Shown in pieces: positions 1-6,023 of a stretch of 12,308 nt of DNA. The stretch spans positions 1 through 12,308 of the forward strand of contig JALFIK010000006.1 in the NCBI GenBank assembly GCA_022776205.1, given 5' to 3'. The notes beneath the pieces are model-generated. The model was given only the letters and a program-made list of their open reading frames with translations. It was not told the origin of the DNA and ran no database searches. How positions within the stretch are numbered: the first letter of the stretch is position 1; each line of letters opens with the position of its first letter. Source of the stretch: Eubacterium sp. GTDB lineage: Bacteria > Bacillota > Clostridia > Lachnospirales > Lachnospiraceae. The position numbers and the translations under genes are program-made.

Positions 1-770
1 ATATGAACCAGAAACGACTGGAAGAAGCTTTAAACGGTGTGGTGGAAGACTGTGTAAACAAAGTCGGAGTGGATTTAAATACGGCTTCTGTCCCTCTTTT
101 ATCCTATGTGGCGGGAATCAGTAAAACCGTGGCAAAAAACATTGTTGCCTACCGGGAGGAAAATGGAAGATTTCATTCAAGGAAAGAGTTATTAAAGGTG
201 CCGAAACTGGGGCCGAAAGCCTTTTTACAATGTGCAGGATTTTTGCGAATCAAAGGTGGAGACGAACCTCTTGATAATACGGGAGTTCATCCGGAGTCTT
301 ACAGTGCGGCGAAAGAATTATTAAAAAAACTGGGTTACACCGAAGACAATATCCGAAGCGGAGGCCTTTGTCTGACGGGCGGCCGGATAAAAAACGAAGA
401 GCAGATGGCACAGGAACTCGGAATCGGAGCAATGACCCTTCACGATATCCTGTTGGAACTGGAAAAACCGGGAAGGGATCCGAGAAGTGAAATGCCAAAA
501 CCGGTTCTTCGCACAGATGTCCTTGAAATGAAAGACTTAAAAGAGGGAATGATTTTAAAGGGAACGGTACGCAATGTGATAGATTTCGGTGCGTTTGTGG
601 ATATCGGGGTTCATCAGGACGGACTTGTCCACATTTCCCAGATGGCGGATCGTTTTATTAAACATCCTCTGGAAGTCGTCAGTGTGGGGGATGTGATTGA
701 CGTACAGGTACTTCACGTTGATCTGGAGAAAAAACGGATCCAGTTAACGATGAGAATAGAACAGAAATGA
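1..770 (+). CDS. tex: Tex family RNA-binding transcription accessory protein, C-terminal part (5' end outside window)
   Basis: This is the last 255 residues of a Tex (Spt6-like) protein. The first two bases of the window belong to the preceding codon, so the ATG at 3 is an internal methionine and not the start; full-length Tex is usually a little over 700 residues. Counting from that methionine, residues 23-83 form the helix-hairpin-helix region (GVDLNTAS, then GISKTVAKNIVAYREENG and KLGPKAF). A small helical linker domain follows at about 90-160. Residues 179-251 are an S1 RNA-binding domain with the typical GTVRNVIDFGAFVDIG and DGLVHIS strands. Tex proteins bind nucleic acid and affect transcription; the exact role in this group is not settled. 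It ends 17 bases before the next gene, which has its own AGGAGG, so the two are probably co-transcribed. The family call is very secure. Confidence 0.95.
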   Translation, partial: MNQKRLEEALNGVVEDCVNKVGVDLNTASVPLLSYVAGISKTVAKNIVAYREENGRFHSRKELLKVPKLGPKAFLQCAGFLRIKGGDEPLDNTGVHPESYSAAKELLKKLGYTEDNIRSGGLCLTGGRIKNEEQMAQELGIGAMTLHDILLELEKPGRDPRSEMPKPVLRTDVLEMKDLKEGMILKGTVRNVIDFGAFVDIGVHQDGLVHISQMADRFIKHPLEVVSVGDVIDVQVLHVDLEKKRIQLTMRIEQK

Positions 771-787
771 GAACAGGAGGAACAACC

Positions 788-1420
788 ATGGATAGTTTTG
801 AAAAAATAAGTAAAATGAATCTTGCTGACCTGGATTCTCCGAAGCCGCAGGAAGAGCAGACGGCAGAAGAAGAAATCAGGGGAGAAGAAATTGAGGTGGA
901 AGAAACGAAAGAAGAGCCGGCCGGTCCGAAGAAAATGAGAGAGCCGGAGGGAAAACATTATTTTATTGATGCGGAAGTGACAAGAGAAGAACTTACGTCT
1001 TTCCTCTTTGGACATACGTATCGTCAGCCTCTTGTACTGCTGGCAAGTATTCTTTCCGTTGTATGGTTTGTCGGCTCTATTATCAAACAGCAGAGTATGG
1101 TACTTCCGACCATCTGTGCATTGATGATTCTTGTCTGGCTGCCGTTTTCTACTTATCTGAAAGGAAAAAATGCGAAGAAACTGAACCCGGCTTACCAGAG
1201 TGTATTTCATTATATGATTGATGAGTGGGGACTGCATCTGGAACTGATGGAAGATGCCGTTGATGTGGAATGGAGAAAAGTAACGAAGCTTTTGTTTATG
1301 AAAAAAGTTGCAGTGTTATACACGGGAAAGAATAACGCCTTTTTGATTCCCTCAGCAGCGATGGGTGAGAAAAGGCAGGAAATTATGGGATTCATTGAAG
1401 AACACTGCCGAAAAAGATAA
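788..1420 (+). CDS. YcxB-like membrane protein with acidic N-terminal tail
   Basis: A 210-residue protein. The ATG at 788 is chosen because AGGAGG (775-780) sits 7 bases upstream; the in-frame ATG at 767 has no ribosome binding site and overlaps the tex stop. Residues 16-44 are strongly acidic and low in complexity. Two hydrophobic segments follow at about 81-99 and 103-120, separated by a short turn (IIKQQS). Residues 126-206 form a C-terminal cytoplasmic domain (YQSVFHYMIDEWGLHLEL, then VDVEWRKVTKLLFMKK and a final helix GEKRQEIMGFIEEHC). Two helices followed by a beta-rich tail with a conserved W in 'V.WR.V.KL' matches the YcxB-like family, whose function is unknown. It lies between tex and tsaE, 20-odd bases upstream of the latter, and probably belongs to the same transcript. 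The acidic tail appears to be an addition to the family core. Family membership is by recall of the pattern and is moderately sure. Confidence 0.72.
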   Translation: MDSFEKISKMNLADLDSPKPQEEQTAEEEIRGEEIEVEETKEEPAGPKKMREPEGKHYFIDAEVTREELTSFLFGHTYRQPLVLLASILSVVWFVGSIIKQQSMVLPTICALMILVWLPFSTYLKGKNAKKLNPAYQSVFHYMIDEWGLHLELMEDAVDVEWRKVTKLLFMKKVAVLYTGKNNAFLIPSAAMGEKRQEIMGFIEEHCRKR

Positions 1421-1433
1421 CAGATCTCATAGC

Positions 1434-1438
1434 GGAGG
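1434..1438 (+). promoter_or_regulatory. Ribosome binding site that decides the tsaE start
   Basis: GGAGG is followed by AA and then two consecutive ATG codons (1441 and 1444). Spacing is only 2 bases to the first ATG but 5 to the second, so the second is the more likely initiation codon. Confidence 0.6.
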
Positions 1439-1443
1439 AAATG

Positions 1444-1875
1444 ATGAGAATAGAAAGCAACAGTGAGAAAGATACATTTCATTTCGGAGAAGAATGTGGA
1501 AAAAAGGCTGTACCGGGACAGGTTTTTTGTCTTTATGGAGATCTGGGTGTGGGGAAGACAGTCTTTACGAAGGGATTTGCCGCCGGTCTTGGGATCACGG
1601 AGCCGGTGAGCAGTCCGACTTTTACCATTCTGCAGGTCTATGACGAAGGAAGACTGCCTCTGTATCATTTTGATGTTTACCGGATCAGTGATCCGGAGGA
1701 AATGTATGAAATCGGATTTGATGAATATCTGGAGGGAGAAGGTGTCTGCTTTATTGAATGGGCCAATCTGATTGAAGATCTTCTGCCGGATCATTATACA
1801 AAAATCTATATCGATAAAGATTTATCGAAAGGATTTGATTACCGATGCATCACGATCGAGGAGGTGGAACGATGA
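1444..1875 (+). CDS. tsaE: tRNA t6A biosynthesis ATPase TsaE
   Basis: A 143-residue P-loop protein, typical of the family (about 140-160). The Walker A motif GDLGVGKT is at residues 32-39. It is followed by the family signatures SSPTF, the LYHFDVYR strand and a Walker B-like FIEWAN near residue 101. TsaE hydrolyses ATP in complex with TsaB and TsaD and is needed for turnover of the enzyme that transfers threonylcarbamoyl to A37 of ANN-decoding tRNAs. The start is taken at the second of two adjacent ATGs because it has proper spacing from GGAGG; starting at 1441 would add one methionine. Its stop codon overlaps the tsaB start (ATGA), and tsaD lies 2.4 kb downstream, so three of the four dedicated t6A proteins are encoded together here. 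The identification is secure. Confidence 0.95.
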   Translation: MRIESNSEKDTFHFGEECGKKAVPGQVFCLYGDLGVGKTVFTKGFAAGLGITEPVSSPTFTILQVYDEGRLPLYHFDVYRISDPEEMYEIGFDEYLEGEGVCFIEWANLIEDLLPDHYTKIYIDKDLSKGFDYRCITIEEVER

Positions 1876-2588
1876 AACTGCTTGCTCTGGACAGTTCCGG
1901 TCTGGTCGCTTCCGCAGCCATACTGGAAAATGAAACGTTAATTGCGGAGTATACGGTAAACTATAAAAAAACGCATTCCCAGACACTGCTTCCCATGGTG
2001 GATGAGATTGTTAAAATGACGCAGACGGATTTAAATGAAATTGATGCCATCGCCGTTGCGGCGGGACCGGGCTCTTTTACGGGTCTGCGTATTGGTTCGG
2101 CCACGGCAAAAGGTCTTGGTCTTGCTTTAAATAAGCCGATTGTTCCGGTGCCGACTCTGGAAGGGCTGGCCTGTAACTTTTTTGGAACCGAGGCAGTTGT
2201 GTGTCCGATGATGGATGCCCGAAGAAAACAGGTATACACGGGGCTCTTCCGGTTTAAAAACGGAACGGAGTTCGAAATTTTGTCCCCTCAGGAAGCCTGC
2301 CCGGTGGAAGAAATCCTTTGCCGCTGTAATGAGCAGGACCAACCGGTTATTTTTCTCGGAGACGGGGTGCCGGTTTACCGGGAAATCATAGAAGAAATGG
2401 TAAAAACAGATCACTTTTATGCTCCCGCCCATTTAAGCCGACAGAGAGCCGGAGCAGTGGGAGTGCGGGCCATAACACTTTTTAAAGAAGGCAAAGCAGA
2501 AGAAGCTGGGTCTCACGCACCGATTTATTTAAGAAAATCTCAGGCAGAACGGGAACTGCTCGCAAAGGGAAAGAAATTGGAAGAATGA
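1872..2588 (+). CDS. tsaB: tRNA t6A biosynthesis protein TsaB
   Basis: A 238-residue ASKHA-fold protein of normal length. The start at 1872 is fixed by a near-perfect AGGAGGTG at 1859-1866 with 5-base spacing, and by the ATGA overlap with tsaE. An in-frame ATG at 1845 lies inside tsaE and lacks such a site. The N-terminus MKLLALDSSG is the first ASKHA strand-turn. The diagnostic AGPGSFTGLRIG is at residues 64-75, with ATAKGLGLAL after it and CPMMDARRKQVYTGLF in the middle. TsaB is a catalytically inactive relative of TsaD that dimerises with it and bridges to TsaE. The C-terminal half is shorter in conserved residues but ends in the usual PIYLRKSQAER pattern. It overlaps rimI by four bases, so translation of tsaE, tsaB and rimI is probably coupled. 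Confidence 0.95.
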   Translation: MKLLALDSSGLVASAAILENETLIAEYTVNYKKTHSQTLLPMVDEIVKMTQTDLNEIDAIAVAAGPGSFTGLRIGSATAKGLGLALNKPIVPVPTLEGLACNFFGTEAVVCPMMDARRKQVYTGLFRFKNGTEFEILSPQEACPVEEILCRCNEQDQPVIFLGDGVPVYREIIEEMVKTDHFYAPAHLSRQRAGAVGVRAITLFKEGKAEEAGSHAPIYLRKSQAERELLAKGKKLEE

Positions 2589-3031
2589 AAATCTGTGAAA
2601 TGAAAAAAGAAGACGGTTCAGGAGTACAGAAACTGTTTCGGCAATGTTTTGCCCATCCGTGGACCCTCCGGTCTCTCGAAGATATGTTTGAGACGGGAGA
2701 TTATCTTTCGTTTGTGGCAAAAGAGGGAGACAAAATTATCGGCTATGCAGGGATGAAAATGGTTCTTGATGAGGCGGATATCACCAATGTGGCAGTTCTG
2801 CCTTCAGAGCGCCAAAAAGGAATTGCCGGGAAACTTCTCCATCGCCTTTTGGAAGAGGCAGAAAAAAGGAATACAGGTCGTATATTTCTTGAAGTCAGGG
2901 AGAGAAATCTGGCGGCGGTCACCCTTTATGAACATGCGGGATTTTGCGAAATCGGGAGAAGAAAAAATTACTATGAAGACCCGAGGGAGGATGCACTCCT
3001 GATGATGTGGTCTGTTTCCAGTAGTTACTAG
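2585..3031 (+). CDS. rimI: Ribosomal protein S18-alanine N-acetyltransferase RimI
   Basis: A 148-residue GNAT-fold acetyltransferase. The acetyl-CoA pyrophosphate-binding motif is RQKGIAGKLL (residues 76-85, pattern R-x-x-G-x-A). Residues E103 and Y115 fall where the general base and acid of RimI enzymes lie (FLEVRERN and LYEHAGF), and the C-terminus GRRKNYYEDPREDALLM is the family's usual ending. RimI acetylates the N-terminal alanine of ribosomal protein S18; relatives in some bacteria act more broadly, so the substrate here is inferred. The ATG overlaps the tsaB stop, and the tsaE-tsaB-rimI order is common in Gram-positive bacteria. The N-terminal segment FAHPWTLRSLEDMF matches the RimI peptide-binding region. 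No oddities. It is followed by a 68-base gap that contains a likely promoter. Confidence 0.93.
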   Translation: MKICEMKKEDGSGVQKLFRQCFAHPWTLRSLEDMFETGDYLSFVAKEGDKIIGYAGMKMVLDEADITNVAVLPSERQKGIAGKLLHRLLEEAEKRNTGRIFLEVRERNLAAVTLYEHAGFCEIGRRKNYYEDPREDALLMMWSVSSSY

Positions 3032-3054
3032 AACTATTTTATGTATTTTTCCTA

Positions 3055-3060
3055 TATAAT
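3055..3060 (+). promoter_or_regulatory. Possible sigma-A -10 box upstream of the zinc-ribbon gene and rnz
   Basis: A perfect TATAAT in the 68-base gap after rimI, 39 bases before the ATG at 3100. The AT-rich stretch upstream (3032-3050) holds no good TTGACA match at 16-18 bases, so the -35 element is weak or absent. It is the only place between tex and fbp where a fresh transcript could plausibly start outside coding sequence. Confidence 0.4.
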
Positions 3061-3099
3061 GAATGCAAAGCATCACAGAAGACGGGAGGATACAATACA

Positions 3100-3309
3100 A
3101 TGGATAAAAAAAGAAAAGCAGTATATTGTAATAAGTGTAAAAAAGAAATAGCAAAGGAAGATTACCTGTTTGTCGCTAAGGAATGGGGATATTTTTCTGA
3201 GAAAGACGGACAGATTCACAGGTTTCGATTATGTGAATCCTGTTACGATAATATGGTGAAACAGTTTCTGATTCCTGTGGAAGTAGAGGAACAGACCGAA
3301 CTGTTATAG
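3100..3309 (+). CDS. Small zinc-ribbon protein of unknown function
   Basis: A 69-residue protein with two CxxC knuckles, C10-x2-C13 and C45-x2-C48, 31 residues apart, consistent with one structural zinc site. Between them lies a conserved-looking core VAKEWGYFSEKDGQIHRF. The C-terminus is acidic (PVEVEEQTELL). The start has a good GGGAGGA (3084-3090) 9 bases upstream. There is no signal peptide or membrane segment, so it should be cytoplasmic. I recognise the pattern as a conserved hypothetical of Clostridia but know of no assigned function. It sits between rimI and rnz, 16 bases before the latter, in a block of tRNA-maturation genes, so a role in RNA or protein binding is a guess from context only. 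The ORF is real: it fills its gap, has a strong ribosome binding site and uses the same codons as its neighbours. Confidence 0.85.
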   Translation: MDKKRKAVYCNKCKKEIAKEDYLFVAKEWGYFSEKDGQIHRFRLCESCYDNMVKQFLIPVEVEEQTELL

Positions 3310-3325
3310 AAAAGAGAGGAAAATT

Positions 3326-4237
3326 ATGCTGGAACTGTGTTTGCTCGGCTGTGGCGGTATGATGCCGCTGCCTTACCGCAAACTGACGTCATTATTGGCA
3401 AGATATAACGGACACAGTATTTTAATTGACTGTGGAGAAGGAACCCAGGTCGCCATCAAGGAAAAAGGATGGGGATTTAAGCCAATTGATGTGATCTGCT
3501 TTACACATTATCATGCAGATCATATCAGTGGTCTGCCGGGGCTGCTTCTTACACTGGGAAATGCCCAGAGAACAGAACCGCTTCTTATGATTGGGCCGCG
3601 GGGACTCGAACGGGTTGTAAATTCCCTTCGCGTCATCGCACCGGATCTTCCCTTTCCGATTATTTTTCATGAACTTCGGGAGAAAGAAGAAGAGATTCCG
3701 GTCTGCGGATGCCGGATTCGGGCTTTCCGTGTCAATCACAATGTGACCTGTTACGGATATTCCATCGAGGTGGATCGTGCCGGAAAATTTGATGTCAATA
3801 AAGCAAAAGCCAATAATATAGAGATGAAATACTGGAATCGCCTGCAAAAGGGAGAAACCATCACCCTTCCGGACCGGATTCTGACTAGTGATATGGTGCT
3901 CGGGCCGCAGAGAAAGGGAATCAAATGTGTGTATACCACGGATACCCGGCCGGCCAGGTCGATTTTGTCAAATGCGAAAAACGCGGATCTGATGATTTGT
4001 GAAGGAATGTATGGAGAGCCGGAAAAAAAGGCAAAGGCAGTGGAATATAAACATATGACCTTTTATGAAGCTGCCGGCCTTGCAAAAGAAGCGGGTGTGA
4101 GAGAACTGTGGCTTACCCACTACAGCCCGTCGCTTGTCCACCCGGAGGAATATATGGAAGAAGTGAAAAAGATTTTCGCCGATACCAGACCCGGACAAGA
4201 TGGAAAAACAACGACCCTTTTATTTGAGGAGGATTGA
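3326..4237 (+). CDS. rnz: Ribonuclease Z (tRNA 3' endonuclease)
   Basis: A 303-residue metallo-beta-lactamase-fold enzyme, the usual size for short RNase Z (about 300-320). The metal ligands are visible: HYHADH at residues 61-66, H138 (NHNVTCYGY), D206 (TDTRP) and H265 (THYSP). The GEGTQ loop near residue 37 and the FDVNKAK...W..L.KGE stretch (about 155-177) match the substrate-binding arm of the family. RNase Z cuts tRNA precursors just after the discriminator base, mainly those without an encoded CCA. Some residues differ from the textbook form: TTDTRP replaces GDTRP, THYSP replaces the SH(I/F)SSRY type, and the arm lacks a clear GPxxGxL motif. Even so, all metal ligands are kept, so activity is expected. 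AGAGAGGA precedes the ATG. The tsaD ribosome binding site lies inside its last codons. Confidence 0.9.
   Translation: MLELCLLGCGGMMPLPYRKLTSLLARYNGHSILIDCGEGTQVAIKEKGWGFKPIDVICFTHYHADHISGLPGLLLTLGNAQRTEPLLMIGPRGLERVVNSLRVIAPDLPFPIIFHELREKEEEIPVCGCRIRAFRVNHNVTCYGYSIEVDRAGKFDVNKAKANNIEMKYWNRLQKGETITLPDRILTSDMVLGPQRKGIKCVYTTDTRPARSILSNAKNADLMICEGMYGEPEKKAKAVEYKHMTFYEAAGLAKEAGVRELWLTHYSPSLVHPEEYMEEVKKIFADTRPGQDGKTTTLLFEED
4227..4232 (+). promoter_or_regulatory. Ribosome binding site supporting a GTG start for tsaD
   Basis: AGGAGG lies in the last codons of rnz, 11 bases before the GTG at 4244. The only other early in-frame candidate, a GTG at 4265, has no such site, so 4244 is preferred. Confidence 0.6.
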
Positions 4238-4243
4238 GACAGA

Positions 4244-5275
4244 GTGGAAGAAGAAAGAAAAGATGTGAAAATTCTTGCGATTGAAACTTCCTGTGATGAA
4301 ACTGCCGCTGCAGTTGTGAGAAACGGAAGAGAAGTCCTCTCCAATACGATCTATACACAGATTAAACTCCATACTGTATTTGGAGGTGTTGTGCCGGAAA
4401 TCGCATCCAGGAAACATATTGAAAAAATAAATATTGTAATAGAAACGGCATTAAAAGAGGCGAATGTGACATTGGATGACATCGATGCCATTGCTGTAAC
4501 TTACGGTCCCGGTCTGGTGGGAGCACTTCTTGTTGGGGTTGCCGAGGCAAAAGCGATTGCCTATGCCGCAAAGAAACCTCTGGTAGGGGTCCATCATATT
4601 GAAGGACATATCAGTGCCAATTACATTGAGCACAAAGATTTAGAACCCCCATTTTTATGCATGGTTGCTTCGGGAGGTCATTCCCATCTGGTGCTTGTAA
4701 AAGATTACGGGGAATATGAGATTATCGGGAGAACAAGAGATGATGCCGCGGGAGAAGCTTTTGATAAAGTAGCCCGAGCCATTGGTCTTGGTTATCCGGG
4801 TGGTCCGAAGATTGATAAGCTTGCAAAAGAGGGAAATAAGGATGCTATTCCTTTTCCAAGGGCCAAAATCACGGATGCACCGGATGATTTCAGTTTCAGC
4901 GGATTAAAATCTGCCGTTTTGAACTACTTAAATCAGTGCCAGATGAAGGGAATCGAAGTAAACCGCGCCGATGTGGCAGCATCTTTTCAGCAGGCAGTGA
5001 CGGATGTGCTCACAGAGCATACAATTGGAGCGGCAAAACGTCTGGGAATTGATAAAGTGGCGATTGCCGGAGGCGTTGCCTCAAACGGTGCACTGAGAAA
5101 GCAGATGGAGCAGTCCTGCATGGATAACGGAATCCGTTTTTATCACCCGTCTCCGGTTTACTGTACCGATAATGCGGCGATGATTGGTGTGGCAGGATAT
5201 TATGAGTACGAAAAAGGTGTGCGGGACGGCTGGGATCTAAATGCCCGCCCGAATTTGAAAATTGGGGAAAGGTAA
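4244..5275 (+). CDS. tsaD: tRNA N6-adenosine threonylcarbamoyltransferase TsaD
   Basis: A 343-residue ASKHA-fold enzyme, normal length. It transfers the threonylcarbamoyl group from threonylcarbamoyl-AMP to A37 of tRNAs, working with TsaB and TsaE (both encoded upstream). All hallmark motifs are present. The N-terminal IETSCDETAAAVV is at residues 13-25. The metal-binding H118-x3-H122 lies in VHHIEGH, followed by VASGGHSHLVLV, ASFQQAVTDVL and AIAGGVASNGALR. The third metal ligand is D309 in CTDNAAMIG. The start codon is GTG, supported by AGGAGG inside the end of rnz; six bases separate the genes. It is followed immediately by ispD, with only one base between stop and ATG. TsaC, which makes the threonylcarbamoyl-AMP, is not in the window. 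The identification is very secure. Confidence 0.97.
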   Translation: MEEERKDVKILAIETSCDETAAAVVRNGREVLSNTIYTQIKLHTVFGGVVPEIASRKHIEKINIVIETALKEANVTLDDIDAIAVTYGPGLVGALLVGVAEAKAIAYAAKKPLVGVHHIEGHISANYIEHKDLEPPFLCMVASGGHSHLVLVKDYGEYEIIGRTRDDAAGEAFDKVARAIGLGYPGGPKIDKLAKEGNKDAIPFPRAKITDAPDDFSFSGLKSAVLNYLNQCQMKGIEVNRADVAASFQQAVTDVLTEHTIGAAKRLGIDKVAIAGGVASNGALRKQMEQSCMDNGIRFYHPSPVYCTDNAAMIGVAGYYEYEKGVRDGWDLNARPNLKIGER

Positions 5276-5276
5276 A

Positions 5277-6023
5277 ATGAAAGAGAAAGTAACAGCAATT
5301 GTACTTGCGGCGGGGAAAGGAACCCGGATGAATGCCAAGATTCAGAAACAGTATATGAATCTTCTCGGGCAGCCGGTGATTACTTATGCATTAAATGCCT
5401 TTGAACGAAGCAGTGTGGATGAGATTATTCTGGTGGTTGCACCGGAGGAAACGGAATATGCAAGGAAAAATATTGTAGAAAAGTATGGATATTCCAGGGT
5501 GTCGGCAATTGTAACCGGTGGGAAGGAACGATATGATTCTGTTTATCGTGCTCTCTGTTCCATTGAGAAAAAAACAGAGAGTGACTATGTACTCATCCAT
5601 GACGGTGCCCGGGCCTTTATCACACCGGAGCTGATTGATTTTTGTATCTCCTCCGTAAAAAAAGAAAAATCCTGCGTGATGGGAATGCCCGTAAAAGACA
5701 CAATAAAAATTGTGGATACGGATCATTTTGCCATTGAAACTCCGCAGAGGAGTACCATGTGGCAGGTGCAGACCCCACAGTGTTTTCTTACAGAAGAAAT
5801 CAGGGATGCCTATCGCAAGATGATGGAAACGGGTGATACATCCTCTGTGACCGATGATGGTATGGTGATGGAAACCTATGGAAAACGCAGGGTAAAAATG
5901 ATAGAAGGCAGTTATAAAAATATAAAAATTACGACGCCGGAGGATATGATTTTCGGCGAGGCAATTATAAAAGAGATGAGAGACAGGGGAGATGTACATG
6001 AGAATAGAAAATGCAGCAGATAG
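5277..6023 (+). CDS. ispD: 2-C-methyl-D-erythritol 4-phosphate cytidylyltransferase IspD
   Basis: A 248-residue cytidylyltransferase, slightly longer than the usual 225-235. It converts MEP and CTP to CDP-ME in the non-mevalonate isoprenoid pathway. Visible motifs are the nucleotide-binding VLAAGKGTRM (9-18) with QKQY (23-26), GGKERYDSV, HDGAR at 108-112, the VKDTIK and TPQRSTMWQVQTPQCF strands, TDDG, and NIKITTPEDM containing K217. The ATG at 5277 follows GGGGAAAGG (5264-5272). A TTG 15 bases upstream would place the start inside tsaD with no ribosome binding site. The C-terminal tail after FGEAIIKEM is extended by a dozen residues that overlap the next gene by 26 bases, which suggests drift of the stop codon or translational coupling. 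Tight packing against tsaD is probably operonic rather than a functional link. Confidence 0.93.
   Translation: MKEKVTAIVLAAGKGTRMNAKIQKQYMNLLGQPVITYALNAFERSSVDEIILVVAPEETEYARKNIVEKYGYSRVSAIVTGGKERYDSVYRALCSIEKKTESDYVLIHDGARAFITPELIDFCISSVKKEKSCVMGMPVKDTIKIVDTDHFAIETPQRSTMWQVQTPQCFLTEEIRDAYRKMMETGDTSSVTDDGMVMETYGKRRVKMIEGSYKNIKITTPEDMIFGEAIIKEMRDRGDVHENRKCSR
5985..5991 (+). promoter_or_regulatory. Ribosome binding site that decides the ClpX-like start
   Basis: AGGGGAG lies within the 3' end of ispD. It directly abuts the ATG at 5992 but is 6 bases from the ATG at 5998, so the second ATG is the likely start. Confidence 0.55.

Noticed and set aside
1210..1794. 194-codon open frame on the - strand over the YcxB-like gene and tsaE
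   Set aside because: Lies opposite two supported genes and shows no motif.
2766..3002. 78-codon open frame on the + strand in another frame of rimI
   Set aside because: Fully inside rimI, no ribosome binding site, composition of an out-of-frame translation.
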